Assembly (NCBI GenBank): GCA_022796795.1
Contig: JAAWJI010000004.1
Span: 89,232-153,231, forward strand
Direction of reading: 5' to 3'
DNA from: Lachnospiraceae bacterium
GTDB lineage: Bacteria > Bacillota > Clostridia > Lachnospirales > Lachnospiraceae
Length of the DNA stretch: 64,000 nt
Positions 17,918 through 25,603 of this stretch are shown here, one piece after another. Position 1 is the stretch's first letter; every line of letters starts with the position of its first letter. The notes under the pieces were generated by a model. The model searched no databases, was not told the origin of the DNA, and saw only the letters and a list, made by a program, of their open reading frames with translations. The position numbers were made by a program, and so were the translations under genes.

Positions 17918-19231
17918 TTATTCCAGAGACTCCTCCTGCAGCCGGTCAAACTCTGCCATACACGCTTCTACGGAAGCCCCATTTAAGAGATCCCGAACAA
18001 TCAGACAGGTATTTCCCCACTGCTCCACATTCATGCTGGCATTGGAGCCCAGAACATAAATACTTTCCTGTACCCTGTCATTGAGGGGCTTTAGAGCCGG
18101 AACACATTCCACCTCCACATTTTTCGATGGAGAGATCACCCGGTTTACCTCTGTATAGAGCCGCAGAGCCTGGTCGGAGAGAATGATATCCAATACAGCC
18201 AGGGCCTCCTCCTCATTTTCGGATTCGGCACATACCCCGTATCCGCTCAGGGAGATCACCGGCATCTGTCCAAGTGAACTGGGGAATCCGATAACCTGCA
18301 TATTAAAATCCGGATTTCCATAAGCAGTCTCCGTGTTCGCCGCTCCCCAGTACGCCATGACAATCGGCGTTTTCTGGGCAAGGAAGTCAGGTCCTTCGCC
18401 TTCAATGGCCTCATAGGTATAGGCCTCCTGGGCATCAATATACCCTTGATCTATCAGCTCCTGGAGAAATTCAAAACCAGGCCGCATATAATCGCTGTAC
18501 CTTTTCTCCCCGCTGTTCAGCGCCTCAATTTCCGCCTCTGTATTCCCCCCGTTATATAGCTCTGCATATGCCTGGGCAAAGACAAAGGTCTCCAGCCACC
18601 AGCGGTTGGCGCCTATGGGCGTATCAATGCCGTTCTCCTGAAACACACGGCAGCACTCCAGAAATTCCTCCGGCGTATTGGGAAGCTCCAGCTGGTACTG
18701 GTCAAACAGATCTTTATTGACAAACAGACCATAGGCCACGATTTCCTGGGGAATGGCCACAAGCTTTCCATCCACCGTGTTGGCGACTCTTATAACGTCT
18801 CTCAGATTCCGGGCGCTTTCAAGCCCTGACAAATCCAAAAGCTTCCCTTCCTCCCCCAGCGTCCGAAGCGTATCCGGATTCAACAGATACAGGTCATCCA
18901 TGTTGTGGCGGGCCCGGTCCAGCGTTACGTCATCGTAGGTCTTTTCCTGATAATTTTCCGCCGTATAGGTTCTATATTCTACCGTCACGTCTAATTCTTT
19001 TTCCGCCATCTCTATGGTGCGGTCAAAGGCTGTTCTGGAAGTATTTTGTGCATCCGGCCTGGATTTTTCCATGGGTCCAAACAGATTGATTCTGGTTCCC
19101 TCTTCCTCTTTGTCCACCACTAGATTTTCTCCCATGCCATATTTTTTCCCACAGGCGGACAAAGATAAAAACACAATACCTGTCAAGCTTAAAATTGCAA
19201 CTTTGTGAAATCTTCCCATCAGACTCTTCAT
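17918..19231 (-). CDS. Extracellular solute-binding lipoprotein (sugar ABC type)
   Basis: 437 residues. The N-terminus is a type II signal peptide ending in the lipobox LSLSAC (Cys near residue 27). The rest has the look of family 1 carbohydrate-binding proteins: AIPQEIVAYGLFVNKDLFDQ near 160-180, WWLETFVFAQAYAELYNGG near 210-230, and ALAVLDIILSDQALRLY near 345. No permease or ATPase gene lies nearby. Instead it follows a hybrid histidine kinase by 70 bp, so it may present a sugar to that sensor or feed a transporter elsewhere. The start is preceded by AAAGAGG. Confidence 0.85.
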   Translation of the reverse strand: MKSLMGRFHKVAILSLTGIVFLSLSACGKKYGMGENLVVDKEEEGTRINLFGPMEKSRPDAQNTSRTAFDRTIEMAEKELDVTVEYRTYTAENYQEKTYDDVTLDRARHNMDDLYLLNPDTLRTLGEEGKLLDLSGLESARNLRDVIRVANTVDGKLVAIPQEIVAYGLFVNKDLFDQYQLELPNTPEEFLECCRVFQENGIDTPIGANRWWLETFVFAQAYAELYNGGNTEAEIEALNSGEKRYSDYMRPGFEFLQELIDQGYIDAQEAYTYEAIEGEGPDFLAQKTPIVMAYWGAANTETAYGNPDFNMQVIGFPSSLGQMPVISLSGYGVCAESENEEEALAVLDIILSDQALRLYTEVNRVISPSKNVEVECVPALKPLNDRVQESIYVLGSNASMNVEQWGNTCLIVRDLLNGASVEACMAEFDRLQEESLE

Positions 19232-19301
19232 ACCATACCTCTTTCCATCTCCAAAAACGATTTGAAATATGCTATCACCTTTTCATCTGCTGAAAGCCGT
19301 T

Positions 19302-21878
19302 TTACATCTCTCCCTTTATATATTGGCTTACTGTTTTTTTCAGCAAATCCATGTCAATAGGTTTGGCGATATGGGCATCCATGCCTGCATCCAAAGCATC
19401 CTTTACATCTTCCGCAAAAGCATTGGCCGTCATAGCGATAATCGGTATTTTTCCGGCATCTTCCCGGTCCAGGGCACGGATCCCTCTGGCCGCATCATAG
19501 CCATTCATAACAGGCATCTGAACGTCCATTAAAATCATGTCAAATTCACCTGGAGCAGCCTGGGCAAAACGCTCCACTGCCAGTTGACCATTCTCCACAA
19601 TCTCACAGGCCGCGTCTTCTATATCCAGGAGCTCTGACAAAATCTCCGCGTTGATCTCATTGTCCTCGGCAACCAGAAAATGAAGGCCGCTGAGACTGCT
19701 GACCTCCTGGGTTTCCTGCTGGCAGCTATTTTCATCCACTTCTCTTTGTATTTTCAGAAGGGCTTCTTTAAATGCCGATACAAAAAAGGGCTTTGCCATG
19801 AACCCCACATTCTCCATGGAATATGCTTCCTCCTGCACCTCATCTCCATCGTAGGCTGTTAGAAACAAAATGGGGACAGATTTTGGGAGCAGCCTGCGCA
19901 TTTTCTTGGCAGTTTCCACTCCATCCATTCCCGGCATCTTCCAGTCCAGCAAAATCACATCATAAGACTTATGAGAATCCCTTGCGTATTCTACCAGGCG
20001 TAAGGCCTCCGCCCCGCCAAGAGCAATGTCCACAGGGATGTCCGTATCCCTCATCAGCGTCTGAATACTCTTGCAGATCTCCAGATCATCATCCACTGCC
20101 AAAATCCGTGTGATCCCGCTTTCCTTCCAGAACTGTTCATCTGTCTGTCCGTTGGGAATCCGAAGCTCCAGCTCCACCCGAAACAGACTGCCTTTATTCA
20201 CTTCGCTGGACACATCAATGGTTCCCCCCATAAGCTCCACAATATTTTTTGTGATAGCCATGCCAAGCCCTGTTCCCTGAACCTTATTGGTTGTGCTGTT
20301 TTCTGCTCTTGTAAAGGCGTCAAAGATTGTCTCCAGATATTCCGGCGTCATGCCGTATCCATTGTCTTCCACCTCAATGCGGATATGCTCGTATTGGCTG
20401 GAATACTGTTTCAGTCCGATAATCCGAAACCAGATGCTTCCGTGCTCCGGCGTGTATTTCACGGCATTGGAGAGAAGATTAATTAGAATCTGGTTAATTC
20501 TGGTCTCATCCCCAATGAGATATTCATGCTTGATGCCTGTTACAGTCACATAGAAATGCTGGACCTTCTCCTTTGCCATGGGTCGGATAATGGCATCCAC
20601 AGAAGATACCAGGTTGTTCAATGTGAATTCGCCGATGGTAAGCACTACCTTTCCGCTCTCTATCTTGGACACGTCCAGCACATCATTGATCAGGCTGAGC
20701 AGATGCTGGCCGGAGGCCATAATTTTCCTGGTATATTCTCTGACCTTCACAGGGTTATCCGCATCCTTGGCCAGCAGGGTGGTAAAGCCCAAAATGGCAT
20801 TCATGGGGGTACGGATATCGTGGGACATGTTGGAGAGAAAGGTGGTCTTGGAGTTACTGGCAATCCGTGCTGTCTGAAGCGCGTCCGCAAGCTGTTTGTT
20901 GTGAATCTCCCGCTCGATCTCCCGTTCTCTTCTCTCCTTATCCTGCTCCCTCCAGTTGAAATAATACAGAATACAGCAGAGTAAAAAGGCCATGAGCATA
21001 ACAATTACCACAATGAGGATATTCTGATTTACCGAGCGCCCCTCCTGCTGAATTGCCTCAATAGGCACGTATCCAATAAGGTAAATGGCGCCTTCATTCA
21101 CAGACCACATATAAATCAGGGAATTTTTATCCCGGATATCATGGTAAAACATAATATCTTCCCCGGCATCTATATTTATGGCTACCTCTGTCTGAAGCGC
21201 TTCATCCAAAATACTGTTTGCCCTGTAAAAATCCTGCAGATTCAGGTGTCCGGCATCCCTTTCCCCCATACCTGTGGGCTTTAGCACCAGACGTTGACTC
21301 TTGGTGTCCATAATATAGAGCATGGCGCTGCCATTGTAAAATTTCCCTGGAAGGGAACTCTCAAAGGAATCAAAGGTATATTCCACATAGAGGGTGCCAA
21401 ACTGACGGCCATCCCTGGTCACAGGACATTTCATGGTATACGCCCAAGTCCCCATTTGATTCAGGTAAGACTGGGAAATAGGCAGGCCGTCCACGGTCTT
21501 CTCAAAGGAAAAGTCCAGTCCCTCCTCAGAAAAAGCTTCGCCAGTGCTAGAGATCCCTTCCGTCTCCCCGGAAGGGATCAAGGAGAGCATAACCATGGTC
21601 TTATTGCTCTCATAGGAACGGATAAACTCATAGGGATCTGCCGAGGCTCCAATCTCCTGTGCGATGAGCCTTTGAAATTCCGTCTCCTTGATTAAGATGG
21701 ATTCTATGGTATTCTTAATCAGGTCAAGGCTCTCGTTTAGGTTATGAATCGCCGAGGTAGACATCTCTACGGATATCCTTCTGGCAACAGAGAACACAAC
21801 CGCTCCTAAAATACAAAAAACAAATATAATTGAGAGAAACAAAGTGTTTCTTTTTTTCTCTTTCTGCTTCTTTTCCAT
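19302..21878 (-). CDS. Hybrid sensor histidine kinase with two receiver domains
   Basis: 858 residues from the ATG at 21878, which has GGAGAG just upstream; a longer frame runs through the promoter. Layout: helix 11-33, extracytoplasmic sensor about 34-286 (Cache-like by layout), helix 287-308, a coiled linker, HisKA with SNMSHDIRTPMNAILGF (phospho-His near 353), HATPase_c with DNGYGMTPEY and GTGLGMAI, receiver 1 (LLDWKMPGMDG, Asp near 645) and receiver 2 (LMDVQMPVMNG, Asp near 785). There is no DNA-binding output, so the signal must pass through a separate phosphotransfer or response protein. The next gene encodes a sugar-binding lipoprotein, suggesting sugar sensing. Confidence 0.93.
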   Translation of the reverse strand: MEKKQKEKKRNTLFLSIIFVFCILGAVVFSVARRISVEMSTSAIHNLNESLDLIKNTIESILIKETEFQRLIAQEIGASADPYEFIRSYESNKTMVMLSLIPSGETEGISSTGEAFSEEGLDFSFEKTVDGLPISQSYLNQMGTWAYTMKCPVTRDGRQFGTLYVEYTFDSFESSLPGKFYNGSAMLYIMDTKSQRLVLKPTGMGERDAGHLNLQDFYRANSILDEALQTEVAINIDAGEDIMFYHDIRDKNSLIYMWSVNEGAIYLIGYVPIEAIQQEGRSVNQNILIVVIVMLMAFLLCCILYYFNWREQDKERREREIEREIHNKQLADALQTARIASNSKTTFLSNMSHDIRTPMNAILGFTTLLAKDADNPVKVREYTRKIMASGQHLLSLINDVLDVSKIESGKVVLTIGEFTLNNLVSSVDAIIRPMAKEKVQHFYVTVTGIKHEYLIGDETRINQILINLLSNAVKYTPEHGSIWFRIIGLKQYSSQYEHIRIEVEDNGYGMTPEYLETIFDAFTRAENSTTNKVQGTGLGMAITKNIVELMGGTIDVSSEVNKGSLFRVELELRIPNGQTDEQFWKESGITRILAVDDDLEICKSIQTLMRDTDIPVDIALGGAEALRLVEYARDSHKSYDVILLDWKMPGMDGVETAKKMRRLLPKSVPILFLTAYDGDEVQEEAYSMENVGFMAKPFFVSAFKEALLKIQREVDENSCQQETQEVSSLSGLHFLVAEDNEINAEILSELLDIEDAACEIVENGQLAVERFAQAAPGEFDMILMDVQMPVMNGYDAARGIRALDREDAGKIPIIAMTANAFAEDVKDALDAGMDAHIAKPIDMDLLKKTVSQYIKGEM

Positions 21879-21909
21879 TTCGCTCTCCATTCCGTTTAAA
21901 ACTGTACAT

Positions 21910-21939
21910 ATTATATCATAACGAATCTGTAGAACACAA
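21910..21939 (-). promoter_or_regulatory. Sigma-A promoter of the hybrid histidine kinase operon
   Basis: On the minus strand TTGTGT (21934-21939), an 18-bp spacer and TATAAT (21910-21915) with a TGA extension. It lies about 30 bp before the chosen ATG. Confidence 0.7.
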
Positions 21940-22057
21940 TATTTAAAACGCCAAGTTCTGTCCATATTCCCATTCATCGGGGGAATTGACAGATATCCAT
22001 ATGGCTGGGCGGAAACAGTTTCCAAAGCAATTAGGTGGTCTATACTTCATTTTATGC

Positions 22058-22109
22058 AAAAAAGTCCCAACAGGACCATCGAATCATCCTCGACTTTCCT
22101 GCGGGACTT
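22058..22109 (-). terminator. Rho-independent terminator of dapA-dapB
   Basis: After the dapB stop the minus strand has AAGTCCC and GGGACTT as outer stem, CAGGA/TCCTG as inner stem, and then a run of T. Confidence 0.75.
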
Positions 22110-22126
22110 CCCCTTTGCTGTTCTTT

Positions 22127-22900
22127 CTATTTTCCTTGGGAATTGCTGCGGATCACATGGCTCATATCATACAATCCGGCCGGTTTCCCTGCCAGAAACT
22201 TGGCGGCCTCAATGGCTCCCTTACCGAATACTGCCCGGGAATACGCCGTGTGCTGCAAGGTAATCACTTCGTCCGCTCCTGCAAAGATCACCTCATGATC
22301 TCCCACAATGGTGCCTCCCCGCACAGCGGAAATTCCGATTTCTCTGCTGTCACGCTTTTTCCTCTGCTGGCTCCTGTCATACACATAGGTATAGCTGTCC
22401 CCAGCCGCCTTATTTGCCGCATCCGCCAGGGCCAGAGCCGTGCCGCTGGGCGCATCCAGCTTCTGATTGTGGTGCTTCTCCACAATTTCTATGTCAAATC
22501 CCGCCTCTGCAAGAAGGGGGGTAATCTCCTCCAGCAGGCGCGAAAGCAGATTGATGCCCAGAGACATGTTGGCTGATTTCAGGATTGCCACCTGACAACT
22601 TGCCTCCTTCACCTCCTCCAGCTGTTCCTGGGAAAGCCCTGTGGTGCACAGCACCAGGGGGAGCTGCTTTTTCACGCAGACCTGCAAAAGGTGACTGGTG
22701 ACTGCCGCGCTGGAAAAGTCAATGACCACATCCCCCTCCACCGTGCAATCCATCAGATCTGTAAACACGGGAAAGGCGTGATCCTCTCCCTTGGCCGCAT
22801 CCACACCGGCCACAATCCTAGCCTGTGCGTCCTCCTTCAAAAGATCGGCAATCATCCGTCCCATTCGGCCATTGCAGCCGTGCATAATGATTCTTACCAT
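22127..22900 (-). CDS. dapB: 4-hydroxy-tetrahydrodipicolinate reductase
   Basis: 257 residues. The N-terminal NAD(P)-binding motif MHGCNGRMGRMIADLL is followed by VVIDFSSAA. The family signature EIVEKHHNQKLDAPSGTAL near residue 155 has the catalytic His and Lys. The C-terminal HTAYSRAVFGKGAIEAAKFL segment is also typical. It reduces the cyclic product of DapA in the lysine and diaminopimelate pathway, needed for peptidoglycan and, in spore formers, dipicolinate. It follows dapA by 34 bp; both lie under the lysine riboswitch. RBS GAGGAGAAAG. Confidence 0.97.
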   Translation of the reverse strand: MVRIIMHGCNGRMGRMIADLLKEDAQARIVAGVDAAKGEDHAFPVFTDLMDCTVEGDVVIDFSSAAVTSHLLQVCVKKQLPLVLCTTGLSQEQLEEVKEASCQVAILKSANMSLGINLLSRLLEEITPLLAEAGFDIEIVEKHHNQKLDAPSGTALALADAANKAAGDSYTYVYDRSQQRKKRDSREIGISAVRGGTIVGDHEVIFAGADEVITLQHTAYSRAVFGKGAIEAAKFLAGKPAGLYDMSHVIRSNSQGK

Positions 22901-22934
22901 ATTTTCTTTCTCCTCTGTCTCTTCCGGGATCCGT

Positions 22935-23828
22935 TTATTCCTTCACCGGGATTCCAAATTCCTTCATAGCCGCCTTCAGGTTCTCCTTGTGAGCCTCCTC
23001 CATCTCTGTGAGAGGCATGCGCAAGGGTCCTGCCTCCCAGCCCATCAGATTCATAGCCGCTTTCACCGGGATAGGATTCACCTCGCAGAACAGCTGGTCA
23101 ATAAGGGGCAACGCCCGAAGCTGCAGCTCCATACTGCCCTTCATATCCCCCTCCATCCACTTGGCCACAATGTCGTGGGTTTCCTTTGGCGCCACATTGG
23201 ACAATACGGAGATTACCCCCTGACCGCCCAGAGACAGCAAGGGCACGATCTGGTCGTCGTTTCCGGAATACAGGTCAATCTTTCCCCCTGCCAGCTGCAT
23301 AAGCTTGGCGACCTGGGAAATATTTCCAGACGCTTCCTTGATAGCCACAATATTCTCCACATGCTCCGCCAGGTAGGCTGCCGTCTCCGGAAGGATATTG
23401 CAGCCGGTGCGGCCCGGCACATTGTACATTATGATAGGAAGCTTCACAGCCTCTGCAACGGCTGTATAATGGGCAATGAGTCCTTTCTGGGTAGCCTTAT
23501 TGTAGTAGGGCGTCACCACCAGCAGGGCGTCCGCCCCATGCTTTTCCGCCTCCACGGACAGATAGATGGCTGTCTCAGTACAGTTGGATCCTGTTCCTGC
23601 GATCACCGGCACTCTGCCCTTTACCTGCTCCACCGTAAAGCGGATGACCTCCAGATGCTCCTCGTGGGTCAGCGTAGAGGCCTCCCCGGTTGTACCGCAG
23701 GCAATGATGCTGTCTGTTCCCTTTGCAATCTGATCCTCCAGAATCTCCGCCAGCTTAGGATAGTTCACCTCTCCGTTTTCCTTCATAGGCGTAATAACGG
23801 CCACGCCTGCTCCTGTAAAAATCGACAT
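22935..23828 (-). CDS. dapA: 4-hydroxy-tetrahydrodipicolinate synthase
   Basis: 297 residues, normal length. It begins MSIFTGAGVAVITPM and has the signature CGTTGEASTLTHEEH near residue 45, the YYNKATQKGL segment with the active-site Tyr near 136, MYNVPGRTGCNI and the Schiff-base Lys in NIVAIKEASG near 164. It condenses pyruvate with aspartate semialdehyde as first committed step to lysine and diaminopimelate. A promoter, a lysine riboswitch and a leader terminator precede it, so transcription should stop when lysine is abundant. Confidence 0.97.
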   Translation of the reverse strand: MSIFTGAGVAVITPMKENGEVNYPKLAEILEDQIAKGTDSIIACGTTGEASTLTHEEHLEVIRFTVEQVKGRVPVIAGTGSNCTETAIYLSVEAEKHGADALLVVTPYYNKATQKGLIAHYTAVAEAVKLPIIMYNVPGRTGCNILPETAAYLAEHVENIVAIKEASGNISQVAKLMQLAGGKIDLYSGNDDQIVPLLSLGGQGVISVLSNVAPKETHDIVAKWMEGDMKGSMELQLRALPLIDQLFCEVNPIPVKAAMNLMGWEAGPLRMPLTEMEEAHKENLKAAMKEFGIPVKE

Positions 23829-23890
23829 GCTTATTTCCCCTTTCCCTTTCGAAACTTGTTCTCCCCAGGAGTTCTTCCCCTAGACGAGCC

Positions 23891-23925
23891 AAAAATATAG
23901 AGGCCGACGGTCAGGTCTGCCTCTA
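23891..23925 (-). terminator. Leader terminator of the dapA lysine riboswitch
   Basis: On the minus strand TAGAGGC and GCCTCTA pair (23919-23925 with 23898-23904), with GAC/GTC extending the stem, followed by TATTTTT. It lies between the aptamer and dapA, so it is the expression platform. Confidence 0.82.
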
Positions 23926-23952
23926 AAGAATCCATGTATTCATCCATTCTTC

Positions 23953-24116
23953 GATAGCGCCCCACCTGTATTTCGGTGACAGTCATAGAATTCTTCACCC
24001 TATGCCCAAGGAAACATCTGCAGGAAATCCTTCCTTTCGGCGTTCGTCCCTTTCCTCCGCTTTCTCCTATGCCTGTCATATCCGGCGGAGTACTCTTGAA
24101 AAACGCAACCTCTATC
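23953..24116 (-). promoter_or_regulatory. Lysine riboswitch (L-box)
   Basis: On the minus strand the leader has GATAG paired to CTATC as P1, then the L-box core AGAGGTTGCG, AAGAGTA, GCCGAAAGG, TGGGC, GGGTGAAG and CTGTCAC in the expected order. It lies between a strong promoter and a leader terminator in front of dapA. Lysine binding should favour the terminator and shut off dapA-dapB. Confidence 0.93.
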
Positions 24117-24137
24117 TTCTTCTCTTATTTTTGTTCT

Positions 24138-24166
24138 ACTTTATCATAGACGTTTCTGGTTGTCAA
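24138..24166 (-). promoter_or_regulatory. Promoter of the lysine riboswitch-dapAB operon
   Basis: TTGACA (24161-24166 on the minus strand), a 17-bp spacer, TAAAGT (24138-24143) with a TGA extension. The aptamer begins about 22 bases downstream. Confidence 0.8.
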
Positions 24167-24186
24167 CGCCTACTTTTATATTTTGC

Positions 24187-24675
24187 CTAGCCTTTCCGGG
24201 TCTCAATCTCATGCACCTGATCCACGTAGGGAAAAAGCTCCTCCTTCATGTGAATACCAGTGACTACCAGACCCACGGAGTCCTCTTTCACAGCCAACAG
24301 GGACTTCATTTCCTCAATACTGACTAAATTCAAATCCAATAATCCCAAAATCTCATCCAGAATCAAAAGATCGCATTCTCCTGTGGCCAACACCTTTTTG
24401 GCAAATCCAAACGCATTTTTAATGTTGGCGCTTTCTTCGGCCTGCTCCTGTACCCCCAGATCATTGTAGTTGGCTGAAAATTTCTCAAACCGGAATACCT
24501 TCATCTCCGGCTCCAGACGTTGAACCAGCTCCAGATTCTCTCCCTGGCATCCCTTTAAAAACTGAATTACAATCACGGATTTTCCGCTGTTTGCAGCCAT
24601 CAGTCCCTGTCCCAGCGCAGCGGCCGTCTTTCCCTTGCCCGCCCCGCAATATACGGTGATCATTTCCCGATCCAT
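24187..24675 (-). CDS. cobO: Corrinoid (cob(I)yrinic acid a,c-diamide) adenosyltransferase, CobA/CobO/BtuR family
   Basis: 162 residues. The P-loop near the N-terminus is VYCGAGKGKTAAALGQG, the variant Walker A of the BtuR/CobO family. IVIQFLKGCQGENLEL and LLILDEILGLLDLNLV (Walker B-like) follow, then GLVVTGIHMKEEL. The family transfers adenosyl from ATP to the corrinoid cobalt. It is a little shorter than E. coli BtuR (about 196). No other cobalamin genes are in the window. The start has TAGGAGAA upstream, and the stop lies about 20 bp before the dap promoter. Confidence 0.85.
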   Translation of the reverse strand: MDREMITVYCGAGKGKTAAALGQGLMAANSGKSVIVIQFLKGCQGENLELVQRLEPEMKVFRFEKFSANYNDLGVQEQAEESANIKNAFGFAKKVLATGECDLLILDEILGLLDLNLVSIEEMKSLLAVKEDSVGLVVTGIHMKEELFPYVDQVHEIETRKG

Positions 24676-24777
24676 ACGATTCTCCTATACTTTTTCCTCA
24701 GAAACATACCCGTTTTGCATTTTTACTATACACTATACAGGGGGAAAAAGCAAGAAAAAAGGGATCCTGCCAGGTTT

Positions 24778-25407
24778 TCAGTTCTCCTCGTAGTCCAGCT
24801 TGCTCACGGAAACCTCGTATGCCACCCGCCTTTCCGACTCGAATTCATCCAACTTTTTTACATATTCCCGGCTCTGAATCCGGCCCCAGATCTGGGCGTG
24901 GCCTCCCACCTCAAAGCTGGATGCAAAGCGGGCGTTGCGGCCCCAGCAGATACAGGGAATATAATCCGACTTTCCATAAGGACGGTTCACGGCGATGAGA
25001 AGATCTGCGATCTCCCTTCCCAGAGGGGTTTTCCGGTAAACCGGCGGTTTGCAAATATATCCATCCAGAAAAATCTGGTTTGTCTTGGCATTTTCCACTT
25101 CCTCTTCCATGAATTCCATCTCCCTGGCAAATACCGACAGGACCAGCCGGTTCTTTTTCTCTTCGTGCCGGTTATAAGATCGAAACTGGCCGGAAACCCG
25201 GATATATTCTCCCACATAATCCTCTGTCACATCCACCAGCCGCTCGGAAATCATTACAGGAATAATATCCGCAGAATCGCTAAGCCTCTTTACTGACAGC
25301 TCCAAAATATAGAAGCCCTCCCCGAAAACCTCATGGCTGAATGTGAATTCCGATACAATTTCTCCGATCATAGACACCTGGTTATTTTCAATTACCTTAT
25401 CTGCCAT
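24778..25407 (-). CDS. Tandem OB-fold single-stranded-DNA-binding-like protein
   Basis: 209 residues from the ATG at 25407 (MADKVIENNQVSMIG), preceded by GGGAGAAC; upstream codons in this frame cross the intergenic region. Two halves each look like an SSB/OB fold: residues about 10-105 (MIGEIVSEFTFSHEVFGEGF, then YIRVSGQFRSYN) and about 110-205 (FLDGYICKPPVYRKTPLG, IPCICWGRNARFAS, AQIWGRIQSREYV). The second half carries the conserved I/V-x-C-x-x-W-G stretch of bacterial SSBs. There is no acidic C-terminal SSB tail. It is probably a secondary SSB or a DNA-transaction accessory. It diverges from typA. Confidence 0.7.
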   Translation of the reverse strand: MADKVIENNQVSMIGEIVSEFTFSHEVFGEGFYILELSVKRLSDSADIIPVMISERLVDVTEDYVGEYIRVSGQFRSYNRHEEKKNRLVLSVFAREMEFMEEEVENAKTNQIFLDGYICKPPVYRKTPLGREIADLLIAVNRPYGKSDYIPCICWGRNARFASSFEVGGHAQIWGRIQSREYVKKLDEFESERRVAYEVSVSKLDYEEN

Positions 25408-25538
25408 ACTGCATGTTCTCCCTTCTTTTTGCGAAGCATCTCTTTTCGTATTTTGGTTATCTTTATATATATATTCCCCACTTTTTCCCTTTAGAACCAC
25501 TTTTTCCGGATTTTTCCGGGTTTTTGGAAAATTTTTTA

Positions 25539-25566
25539 TTGTAATCTTTTGCAGATGTGATACACT
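25539..25566 (+). promoter_or_regulatory. Possible promoter of typA
   Basis: TTGTAA (25539-25544), a 16-bp spacer and TACACT (25561-25566) with a TG two bases before the hexamer. The typA ATG is about 38 bp further. Confidence 0.4.
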
Positions 25567-25603
25567 GTATAAGTTGTAAAAGCATATTGTTTTATGAGGT
25601 TGA

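Noticed and set aside
22791..23900. 369-residue open frame on the plus strand
   Set aside because: Antisense to dapB and dapA; no ribosome site or family motif.
23831..24079. 82-residue open frame on the minus strand before dapA
   Set aside because: It lies on the lysine aptamer and leader terminator; base pairing explains the sequence, and there is no coding signature.
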